NCBI GenBank assembly: GCA_963170055.1
Contig: CAUJGJ010000001.1
Coordinates: 1,897,501-1,910,000 of the forward strand
Source of the DNA: Halisarca cf. caerulea
Taxonomy: Eukaryota; Porifera; Demospongiae; Chondrillida; Halisarcidae
Length of the DNA stretch: 12,500 nucleotides
Direction: 5' to 3'
Both the position numbers and the translations under genes were made by a program. Positions within the stretch are counted from its first letter, which is position 1; each line of letters opens with the position of its first letter. This document shows, in pieces, positions 1 through 6,934 of the stretch. A model generated the notes under the pieces. It had not been told where the DNA came from. It did not search any database and was given only the letters and a program-made list of their open reading frames with translations.

Positions 1-468
1 AGCAGATCTAGGTTTGTCCTTCAAGCACATCAACTTTCCAAATATGTTCTGGAGCTTTCGCGCTTCTTTTTTCCCCAAAGCCTCCCTGTATTCAATCACC
101 AAGGTAGAAAAGTCATCCAGTGTGACTAATTCGGACCTGGAGCCATGACAAGCCCTGTAGAATGCCTGGGAGACTGCTGCCATTGCCTCGTAAAAGGTTG
201 CTGATGCCTTTGGAGAAGGTTTGGTTCCAGTTGCTTTCAGGATCCCATCATAAACAGCTGCATATGTGGCACTGCTGCCCCCATCTGTACCCAAAACCTT
301 CAGAGATGATAGCTTCCGCAGTTGATTGTTCACAACAGCTTCTCTTCGTCCGATGTAACCACTCGTCAAACTGCTGCAAGTTGGCTCAACGAACAAAACT
401 GCATCTGATGGTGTTAACGTTGACGCCCAGCAGAGAATTCCGACAGCTGATATCCACAGTTTGATCAT
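1..468 (-). CDS. Secreted protein of unknown family, 5' part only (runs off left edge)
   Basis: The minus strand is open from an ATG at 468 to the window edge with no stop, giving 156 residues of an incomplete protein. Residues 1-23 form a typical signal peptide: Lys3, a hydrophobic stretch (LWISAVGILCWA), then a small-residue cleavage site after SDA. The mature part has Cys31, Cys107 and Cys148, a Gly/Ser-rich turn near 60-66, an Ala-rich probable helix near 88-106 (SATFYEAMAAVSQAFYRA) and a charged helical stretch near 123-147. I do not recognise the family, and no enzyme motif is visible. An odd count of cysteines suggests that more follow in the missing part. The start is supported by the signal peptide directly after it and by a TATA box 63 bases upstream. 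A structural or matrix protein is possible but unproven. No intron is seen in this part. Confidence 0.72.
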   Translation of the reverse strand, partial: MIKLWISAVGILCWASTLTPSDAVLFVEPTCSSLTSGYIGRREAVVNNQLRKLSSLKVLGTDGGSSATYAAVYDGILKATGTKPSPKASATFYEAMAAVSQAFYRACHGSRSELVTLDDFSTLVIEYREALGKKEARKLQNIFGKLMCLKDKPRSA

Positions 469-475
469 ACTGCCA

Positions 476-493
476 CTAGAACCTTCCAATCAT
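476..493 (-). other. Five-codon upstream ORF in the predicted leader of the secreted-protein gene
   Basis: An ATG at 493 opens a reading frame encoding MIGRF and stopping at TAG (478-476), seven bases before the main ATG at 468 and in a different frame. It lies inside the transcript only if transcription starts near 505-510 as the TATA box predicts. It could lower translation, but its small size makes chance plausible. Confidence 0.35.
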
Positions 494-530
494 GTATAGT
501 GAGTGCTGATTATTTCGACTTCTGACTCCC

Positions 531-539
531 CTTTTTATA
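531..539 (-). promoter_or_regulatory. TATA box of the left-edge secreted-protein gene
   Basis: Read on the minus strand the site is TATAAAAAG in the context GGTATAAAAAGGGG, a near-ideal core promoter TATA element. Transcription would be expected about 30 bases downstream, near 505-510, where TCAG could serve as initiator. That leaves a 5' leader of roughly 40 bases before the ATG at 468. The match is direct; the start position is inferred. Confidence 0.65.
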
Positions 540-730
540 CCATCAGACAGGATACAGTCACCTTTGATGCTAATCCCCCATGACCAGTACTTGTGTACGT
601 GGGGGATTCTATTAATTAAAGGGGAATTGATTCGATCCCTTGCATCTTCAGCCTATAATATATCATTATTATTTATGATCTCATGAGGAAGTGCACAGCA
701 GTTATAACTATGTCTTGCATAAAGTAAGAG

Positions 731-796
731 TGGACCAGGTGTTGTAGTATCTATGGTAACAGTACTAGTATAATGGTTACCAGTGCATGTGGTCCA
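731..796. repeat. Nested inverted repeat (hairpin-forming)
   Basis: Two pairs of arms nest: TGGACCA (731-737) with TGGTCCA (790-796), and TGGTAAC (754-760) with GTTACCA (776-782). All arms are exact. The two centres differ by about 5 bases, so the fold has an internal bulge. No gene is nearby on either side, and it is probably a MITE relic. Confidence 0.4.
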
Positions 797-806
797 GAAC
801 TGTTTA

Positions 807-841
807 CAGGGGAACCCACGGCCCTCTAATCCAGACCCCTG
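807..841. repeat. Short inverted-repeat remnant resembling hAT element ends
   Basis: The stretch opens with CAGGGG and closes with CCCCTG; the minus strand reads CAGGGGTCTGGATTAGAGGG, the style of hAT-type MITE termini. It is far too short to be a full element and no target duplication was found. The family link is a resemblance only. Confidence 0.3.
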
Positions 842-940
842 AATTGTAGACATCCTCCCATATGGACACATGCCACTGGAACCTAACAATTCACTATACT
901 TAATAGGTATAGAACAGCTTCAACCCCTGAAATGCATGAG

Positions 941-1025
941 TGCACCTCAATAATCAGGACACTTTAAATACTTTAAATTCTGGTCCCAAAGTGTTCAGAA
1001 TATATAGAGGGCCAGGGTTCCAATG
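941..1025. repeat. MITE relic of the ATCAGGACAC / GGTCCCAA family
   Basis: The left arm CCTCAATAATCAGGACACTT pairs imperfectly with the right arm ending near 1012, whose reverse complement reads CCTCTATATATTCTGAACAC. The next right-hand bases, reversed, read CATTGGAACC, close to the CAGTGGAACC start of Tc1/pogo-like MITEs. Similar blocks recur near 8530-8700 and 8940-9000. The element is degraded and no target duplication is visible. Confidence 0.45.
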
Positions 1026-2587
1026 TAATGATAGCAGTGCTAGTATATATTCCTCATGAAGTAATATGTACTAAAATCATGCTTCATAGTACATTTAATT
1101 TAGTTGTAATTGGCAATGCATATGCACATAATATGATCAGGCCTGAGTTTCTTTAAAGGGGGAGGGAGGGGACAGACGGACGATCGAAGGGGACATCCAC
1201 CCCCCTAGTAACCCAATTAACCTGCTTGAAACTTCATTCTGCAACTGAAAATATATACATGAATGTACAACTGCAGCAGTGATCTACCATTCATATAAGC
1301 CTACCCGTGCACCTTATAATCCTTGCTATACAAAATATACATGGATTACATTCAAGTATATAAAAATTATTATATAAATGTACATGTATTCATCATGTAA
1401 AAATGCTTGACTTCTTCATGAACAGTATGCATAGTACAGTGAAACCATTTCTCAAAGAGAAGACAAAATCATTACTTCATACTTGTATCATGACAGAATC
1501 ATTAATGTATGCATGCATAATTATAGGACAGGACAGATTAGGAGTGCTTGCTATCAAGGAGTATATATATACATGCACTAACCCACGGCCAGGTACGTAT
1601 ACTAACTACGTTTGACCTATACTAGTCTATGCACACTACCATGGCATTGTACATTCTCACCAATTATTACGTATAACTTTTGGAGGGCATGCTTGGTATA
1701 TATGCATGCATGTAAGGTACATGTAATATGTGTTTTGTTATTATGCATGAAGATGCGTGCTATAATTCTGCATCAGCAAGACAATAGACCATATATAAAC
1801 AGTGTATAGTAAAATTCCCATAGCCCAACACTCTGTTTGCCTCATGATCATGCAGCTATGTCCGACTACACGCAATGGTGACAGATTAGATCAATTGTTT
1901 CTTGTCAAACCAAGTACGGTGAATGCCCTTTATATTCAGAATAATTACATGCAGTCAGAACATAGAGGTTCCACCAAAATATTATAGTTAGAAGTTATAA
2001 CAAACCAAAACAGCCTGGATGTAACGGGTTTATAACAAAGGCTAACTATTTTGTTCATGCACATAAGGGCGTCCTGTCAATTTAGTTGCACTTATAATAA
2101 TATACATTTGATTACTTACCGCATAGTAAGTAAGGTAAGCTTTTTTTCAATTGCAATTGGGGTGCATGGGAAGGGGAGGGGGAATCTAGTTTGGGTAGAC
2201 TCTCTTATTCAGGCATGCTTTGACACCAGCTGGGCTGACATGCAATTTTATGTCCACAGCGCCGGTGGCTGTTCAGGCTGCTTCCACTTCCTTGGCTGTC
2301 AAATTGAAAATTGATCAAATGACTGCAGGCACAGCTAGCCACAAAGCGCACTGATATAATATGTCGGGCTGTGCATGAAATTGATTACTTCAATGTCCGC
2401 ACTATGGGTAGTTTTATGGTGCATCCCCTATGCAGCTGCCTATTGCCTAATTTTATATAATATTCAATTTGATATGGTCTGATGGTGCATGCATGCATAA
2501 TATAATACAGTGACTGCTATATTGTGAAAATGCTGTTTAATATTATATGCATATAGCAGGGTTTCTTTGGGATATGTATTAATTATC

Positions 2588-2610
2588 GGGGGAGGGGAGG
2601 GGGAGGGGGG
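2588..2610 (+). other. Potential G-quadruplex tract
   Basis: Four G runs of 5, 4, 5 and 6 bases are separated by single A bases, the strongest arrangement for a G-quadruplex. It lies about 80 bases outside the left end of the hAT element. Role unknown; it may be simple polypurine repeat. Confidence 0.6.
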
Positions 2611-2680
2611 TAATTAGTACAGTAGGTGGCAGATATTATGTGTAATGTATGGGATTCCTATATTATTTAAAAAAAACACA

Positions 2681-2690
2681 TGCAGTACAG
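2681..2690. repeat. Left flanking direct repeat of the hAT element
   Basis: TGCAGTACAG is identical to 5162-5171. The last three bases may belong to the element end (CAG), so the true target duplication is probably 7-8 bases of this string. Confidence 0.6.
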
Positions 2691-3397
2691 GCCCGTACGC
2701 AGGGTTTCTAAAAGGGGGGTTACATTTTTCAGTGTTCGGTCTTGAGTTTCACTTTGTATGCATGGCAACATATTTGATATGTATTTTACATTATTAAATC
2801 AATCATGCATATGCGCCAAACACAAAACTAACATCCATTAAGGGTATGGGCTGCTTGAAAAAACTACTACTTCAAATGTTGATAATGTTACATATACAAA
2901 ACGCAGGTAAGTTATGTCCGAATCTAGCCAAAACATGGGCGTTTTGTGGTTTTCACGGTATGAATTTCATTATCACTGAATTGCGTGGGTTGGTCATGTG
3001 CCAGTAACGTGAATTAGCTTAGGAAGCTCAGTGACAAGAAAGTAGAAGCTCCAGACCCTACCCAACTTTACACAGCACGTTCTGTTCTCGAAATTCTAAA
3101 CATTAGTTTTTGGATGTTAACGCTTTCTTTGGCAGGTTGGATAGAATGTACGCCGATTTTAAGTGCAAACTGGATATTGGAAGGGAAGCCGCGGATTCGA
3201 CGTCGAGGGAAGTTGACAATCTTTTTCCAACTTCTTCGATCGTTTAGAACCACGGAGCTACGTAAGATCATATGGTTGATTTGGCCTTGAGAGAATTAAG
3301 CCTTCTTTGGGGCAAATTTCTTTGTGAAAGGCTGAGATCTAAATGGCGGTCCATGACTACAAAAATGTAAGGAGGATTTCTAAAAGGTAAAGCTATA

Positions 3398-3529
3398 TTT
3401 CACTGCGTATACTTTTGATTGTTTCGTTCGAGATATGCCGCACTATTTCTTGTCTTGTCCTGGCTGGAAAGCCACAAAAGGCTGCACATAACAGCCAAGG
3501 AGTAGAATTAAAAAGTATACGCGGTGAAA
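3398..3529. repeat. Inverted repeat within the nested element
   Basis: Arm 3398-3416 (TTTCACTGCGTATACTTTT) pairs with 3511-3529 at 18 of 19 positions, leaving a 94-base loop. The arm shares the CAC-GCGT core with the arms of the foldback at 3739-4026. Confidence 0.6.
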
Positions 3530-3646
3530 ATGTAAGTATTGATCCTACGATTATTTCAAACCCACTTTATAAGGTTTAAAAGCCATCATCCAGATCTCCG
3601 CCTTTGCACTAAAACTTTTTTCACCACGAGCACATACAACTCTAGC

Positions 3647-3695
3647 CATAGACTAGTCTATGTCCTAGCTAGGATTTCATGTGATGTCACGTGAC
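3647..3695. repeat. Cluster of three perfect palindromes
   Basis: CATAGACTAGTCTATG (3647-3662), TCCTAGCTAGGA (3663-3674) and GTCACGTGAC (3686-3695, containing the E-box CACGTG) are each exact dyads of 16, 12 and 10 bases. The first two abut with no gap. They lie near the middle of the nested element (midpoint about 3578). Confidence 0.7.
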
Positions 3696-3738
3696 TTTAC
3701 TGAAGGAAGATAACTTTCACCACAAGAAAACTTTGTCG

Positions 3739-4026
3739 AAAAACGCGGTGGTGGAAATCTTCGATTCTCAGCATGAAACTTTGAAGTATTGTCCCCAAAG
3801 GGTCAAACCCCTAGAATCCGAATCAGGGTCTTTGTATGTTGTTTCGTTTGTTTTATGTCCAACGGATTGTAACTGATCACCCTAGAATTTTGAACAAATT
3901 GTTGGACATAACAGCCATACAGTGGAGCCTGAAGACCCTGATTCGGATTTAAGAAGTTTGACATCTGTGTGTTCTTTTAAGCCCAGTTTTGTGTCCAAAA
4001 GCCTAAGTTTCTACCACCGCGTTTTT
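3739..4026. repeat. Long foldback (inverted repeat) within the nested element
   Basis: Three matched blocks nest around a centre near 3882: 3739-3757 with 4008-4026 (18 of 19), 3815-3832 with 3932-3949 (18 of 18, AATCCGAATCAGGGTCTT) and 3853-3863 with 3901-3911 (11 of 11, TTATGTCCAAC). Sequence between blocks is diverged and of slightly unequal length. Such a transcript would fold into a long interrupted stem. Confidence 0.7.
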
Positions 4027-4323
4027 GCATTTTTATGTTTTCGTATACAGTTAGAAAAACTCGTCACACGAAGTTTCGTGTCTCCCCACAAGAATCTAAA
4101 ACACTCAGATACAAAGTAGATATGCTTAACAAACAATACAAAGCGTTTTCTGGGCATCACTAGTCGTGCACATGCAAAACAAACCGATTGATTTCACTAC
4201 TTCGATAACGGCGGCCATTTTTGTTTATGTCCAAATCGGACATAACATACCTGCGAATGTATAGCATCTAAGACACAAATTATTAATAATGCTCTATTCG
4301 GGTAGACAAGACAAATTTTAAAG

Positions 4324-4710
4324 TTAATCAAACAACATGCTAGCAGATTCCATTCTTCGTGGATGTTTTTGGATAAATAATCTACATACTGTGTCAATGT
4401 CAATCCTTTCTGTGTAGTTACAATTAATCAGAGCTAAAGCACTCAATCGCTCCTCTGTTTGTGATGCTCGTAAGTAATTGTTCAGCCTTCTAAGGGCCGA
4501 TGCAGATCGCTCACAAGAGCAAGAGCTCAGTGGTAGGGTGGAAAATAGCTTTAGGAGGGTGAAAAGGTTTGGAAAGGTCATAGGGCTGCACTCCTTCATG
4601 CACATGCTGAGATTTGATGGTCTTTCCTCATATTTTTTACTGATCCATCTTGACTTCCACACACAATACTCCTCATCAATGAGGTGACACAAGGGTATTT
4701 GAACCAGAAT
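4324..4710 (-). pseudogene. hAT transposase C-terminal dimerisation domain, truncated
   Basis: This open stretch follows a TAG at 4713-4711 and ends in a natural stop just below 4326. It has no usable ATG at its beginning, so it is an exon or fragment. Its translation carries the hAT dimerisation signature: FPNLFTLLKLFSTLPLSSC, then the SCSCERSASALRRLNNYLR block (family pattern: SxSxERSFSxLkriKxxLRs), then an ERLSALALINC helix and a closing basic HPRRM. This is the ZMYM1 / TTF-type zinc-finger style of hAT transposase, which usually has 600-800 residues; the catalytic RNase H-like part and most of the insertion domain are absent. The reading frame itself is intact, so degradation here is recent or mild. 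It is transcribed in the same direction as the probable first exon at 4864-4795. Confidence 0.8.
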
Positions 4711-4794
4711 CTAGTAGACGTATTTTGCTAAAAGTCACCATCACAAGAGCACAATTAAGTTAATAACTGATTGTAATGCCGAGGACACGCTTAC

Positions 4795-4864
4795 CTGAAG
4801 GCTTAGATTTCTGGCAAAATGCTAAAATATCACTATTGCCAGCTGCAGCTGGTCGCTTTGACAT
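4795..4864 (-). pseudogene. Probable first coding exon of the hAT transposase
   Basis: From an ATG at 4864 the minus strand encodes 23 residues, MSKRPAAAGNSDILAFCQKS then KPS, ending at a strong 5' splice site (TTCAG|GTAAGC at 4795/4794). Basic, low-complexity starts with a short hydrophobic patch and a Lys-rich end are common in TTF-type hAT transposases. Joining this exon to acceptors visible at about 4734 or 4712 does not keep the frame of the C-terminal domain, so the middle exons appear deleted. Assignment rests on position and style, not on a conserved domain. Confidence 0.45.
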
Positions 4865-5130
4865 GGCTATACTAGTCTACACCACTACACTGTGGACTAT
4901 CATAGCCTATGACCATTCACCACACAACAATTTACCTTGTTTACAAAGTATTCATGATTGGTTCTATCCACAGACAATGATTTCATTGATTAATTGAGTG
5001 ACAGATCAATCAGTCAATGAATTCACTACTACTTCAAAGGGCTCATAAGGCCTGTCTGCCAAAGGTACATGATAAGATCAGCTAGGAACAATGGTACCAT
5101 CTAATTTGTACAGGCCTTAGCCAGCCAAAA

Positions 5131-5149
5131 GGGGGGTTGGAACCCCCCC
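5131..5149. repeat. GC hairpin at the hAT right end
   Basis: GGGGGGTT and AACCCCCC flank a two-base GG loop, a near-perfect stem. The direct repeat GTACAGGCCT stands on both sides (5108-5117 and 5153-5162). The outer copy is part of the hAT terminus and the inner one may be a subterminal copy of it. Confidence 0.6.
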
Positions 5150-5161
5150 TGTGTACAGGCC

Positions 5162-5171
5162 TGCAGTACAG
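5162..5171. repeat. Right flanking direct repeat of the hAT element
   Basis: TGCAGTACAG matches 2681-2690 exactly and directly follows the element's inverted right terminus, as expected for a target-site duplication. Confidence 0.6.
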
Positions 5172-5212
5172 TCAGCTGTAAGGAGGTGCACACATGCATG
5201 TATGTGGCATTG

Positions 5213-5454
5213 CAGGGGTATAACTAGGGGGATGGGGGTATGCTCCCCCAGGGAAAATTTGGATTTTTAGGTTATATAAGGTGGTATCTGAGGACATGTT
5301 AGACCATTTAAGGTTGATTTTGACACTCAAGAACAGGGACTTCTCTATAAGTTGCACTATACAGATAGAACTTATTGGAGTGCATGCATGGAAGCTGGGG
5401 AGTTTGGGATGGAAGGCCCCCGGGCCCCTCCCATCCCCACTGGATAGAACCCTG
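5213..5454. mobile_element. MITE with CAGGG-type terminal inverted repeats
   Basis: The left end CAGGGGTATAACTAGGGGGA and the minus-strand right end CAGGGTTCTATCCAGTGGGG match over about 25 bases with a few gaps. Both run into G-rich then C-rich subterminal hairpins, such as TGGGGG/CCCCCA near 5232-5249. The style resembles non-autonomous hAT ends. No clean target duplication was found, so it is probably old. Open frames on both strands across it give proline/glycine-rich translations that are repeat artefacts. Confidence 0.5.
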
Positions 5455-5554
5455 CATGCTAACACCATGCATGCATATTATAATATTGCACACAAGTTTA
5501 CCACACAGAGTAGTATGTATATAGACTCCTCAATATACATAGTAGTCTAAGACT

Positions 5555-5604
5555 TCATGATAACGCATCAAACATTCTTAGAAGCTAAGAAAATTTTATC
5601 ATGA
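5555..5604. repeat. Compound hairpin
   Basis: Outer arms TCATGATAA (5555-5563) and TTATCATGA (5596-5604) are exact. Inside them TTCTTAG and CTAAGAA form a 7-bp stem with a 3-base loop (5575-5591). It sits at the distal end of repeat copy 1; copy 3 has a shortened version near 8457-8475. Confidence 0.6.
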
Positions 5605-6540
5605 TCTCATTGGCAAATTGAATACAATCACCTTTACTCATCTAAAAGTGCTGTCATCAGACCATAATAGTGATACTATCAAATATGAGGCCCACAGGGG
5701 TTGTACCACAAAAGTACCCATTGAAGTCATCTCACACACAGCAATGCACTTTATTAAGTTTGTGCCATACTAGTCCTGACAGGAAGCTGAGGAAGTTAGT
5801 GTGCCAGTCAGCTGCAGTCAATTTGCTTCTGATATATTAATGTTATTTGTATAAAACAACCAAATTGAATGACTTGATTGTTGAGAATGGCACCTCATGC
5901 AACCAACATTCCCAGCAGCTAGTGTTTTCACAACATGATGTTATATTTCAAATTCATTACCTGTGAATAATGTTAATGGTCAAGCTCTCAGATGTACGTG
6001 CATTGTATTGAAATGGCCAAATACAGTGGAATCTCCAAATAAAGGACACTTTGAAACTTAAGGAGCCTCTTTTGACCTTTGTAAGGAGATTGTCTGCTTT
6101 GAGAGATTTAAAATGTATGGGAGTTATAGGGAAATATGTTTGGACCTCAAGCTGTGTCCCTTGTAGAGAGGGTGTCCTTATTTCGGAGTGTCCATTATAA
6201 TTGGAGATTTCACAGTCTATAATAGAAATTTAACTCAGTACAGAGTTTGAAACAGACATCACTCCTTGCTTATTACTAAGTCTTTTAAATAAACTAGTCT
6301 TATAAACTGTTACGGTATAGCTGATCATATGCATAATATTATTATGTACGTACTGTATACATATGCAGTGGGAAAATTCTGCATGTCACATATATATATC
6401 CATATTATTATTAGTTAATAGATACACATGTATTTGATCAAGCTTTGCCAGCCACAATAACAGGAAGTTATTGTGCAGTGAGCCATATAGGAACAGGAGC
6501 AATATTATTACATCAGGCTGCATGAGTGTGAATTTTGAAT
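5597..6540 (-). repeat. Unnamed dispersed repeat, copy 1 (inverted), split by a MITE
   Basis: Read on the minus strand from 6540 to 5597 this copy contains three blocks also found elsewhere in the window. Block A (6540-6436) matches 7162-7253. Block B (6272-6224) matches 7460-7506. Block C (6021-5597) matches 8064-8465. Exact shared strings include CACAATAACAGGAAGTTATT (block A) and GTACTTTTGTGGTACA (5717-5702, equal to 8341-8356). A MITE interrupts blocks B and C at 6024-6217. No protein-coding content was seen and the superfamily is unknown. Confidence 0.7.
6024..6217. mobile_element. 194-bp MITE inserted in repeat copy 1 (TA target site)
   Basis: The left end CAGTGGAATCTCC and the minus-strand right end CTGTGAAATCTCC match closely. 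Just inside, AAAGGACAC is matched by AATGGACAC. TA dinucleotides flank it (6022-6023 and 6218-6219), as for Tc1/mariner/pogo elements. Repeat copy 3 shows the uninterrupted sequence near 8061-8080, confirming both ends of the insertion. Confidence 0.75.
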
Positions 6541-6934
6541 AACTGTACACTGAGTGCGAGGAACAGGGAGAAGTGTTAATTCTCAATAACCACATGTTCT
6601 GGACAAAGGGGGAAACCATGGAAGAAGTTAGAAATTTTTCAAACATATCACTGACATGCAACATTCAGTCCCAACAGCAGACAGATGTCCAGCTATGTTC
6701 TATATTCCATATATGACTGGATCACAAGACTTAGTTTTCAATCAGCTAGTCTTGAAGAGTTTACCGACTAGCACCAAGAAGTGAAGAATTTTGCTCTTGG
6801 AAAAACCCTTTCATATTAGGAACTTGGCTTCAACTGAGTTTATATCAGACTTGGGTCTCCCTGTACTTGCCTCCTGGGTTTCTCCGCCTTGACCCCAGGG
6901 GCCCCTTAAACCATTTTCTGTTCCCAAATATATA

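Larger units (their letters stand above)
541..2680. other. Gene-free AT-rich stretch
   Basis: No convincing gene was found. Open frames here are short, have low-complexity or repeat-like translations, and lack recognisable domains. The stretch holds the hairpins and MITE relic listed separately, G-rich runs at 1158-1191, 2172-2182 and 2588-2610, and many TGCATGCA/ATAATATTAT motifs (for example 1508-1516 and 2484-2500). About 1030-2580 shows nothing else I can name. Confidence 0.5.
2902..4255. mobile_element. Nested inverted-repeat element of unknown superfamily inside the hAT copy
   Basis: The plus-strand left end CGCAGGTAAGTTATGTCCG (2902-2920) and the minus-strand right end CGCAGGTATGTTATGTCCG (4255-4237) match at 18 of 19 bases. 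Similarity may extend outward to TATACA (2893 and 4264). No clear target duplication was found, which leaves the outer limits and superfamily open. The element contains no recognisable coding region. It contains an outer hairpin (3398-3529), a cluster of palindromes (3647-3695) and a long foldback (3739-4026). It separates the 3' part of the hAT transposase gene from the hAT left terminus, which is why I read it as a later insertion. Confidence 0.6.
2688..5163 (-). mobile_element. hAT-type DNA transposon, internally deleted, carrying a nested element
   Basis: The plus-strand left end begins CAGGCCCGTACGCAGGG, and the minus-strand right end begins CAGGCCTGTACACAGGG (15 of 17 matching). Both ends continue into G-rich runs. 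The same 10 bases, TGCAGTACAG, lie at 2681-2690 and 5162-5171; an 8-bp target duplication as made by hAT elements can be drawn from this, though it overlaps the CAG of the termini, so the exact boundary is uncertain by 1-3 bases. Inside, on the minus strand, are a probable first exon of the transposase (4795-4864) and its C-terminal dimerisation domain (4324-4710). Only about 80 bases separate them, so most of the coding region is gone. A second element of about 1.35 kb sits between the transposase stop and the left end. The copy cannot encode a full transposase. Confidence 0.7.

Noticed and set aside
162..464. A 100-codon plus-strand frame at the left edge.
   Set aside because: It lies opposite the secreted-protein frame, has no domain or promoter, and its translation is irregular; the minus-strand frame has a signal peptide and a TATA box.
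620..645. GATTCGATCCC-like string considered as a tRNA T-arm/B box.
   Set aside because: No matching acceptor stem or anticodon arm could be laid out on either strand.
653..889. A 78-codon minus-strand frame.
   Set aside because: It covers the hairpin and hAT-like remnant at 731-841; no domain, no promoter and no typical start context.
3068..3271. A 67-codon basic minus-strand frame inside the nested element, considered as a possible transposase piece.
   Set aside because: No catalytic or DNA-binding motif can be seen, and the start and stop do not relate to any splice site.
4478..4687. A plus-strand frame over the hAT fragment.
   Set aside because: It is the antisense of the recognisable hAT dimerisation domain.
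5172..5550. Overlapping frames on both strands with Pro/Gly-rich translations.
   Set aside because: They coincide with a MITE having GC-rich inverted ends (5213-5454); the repeats explain the composition.
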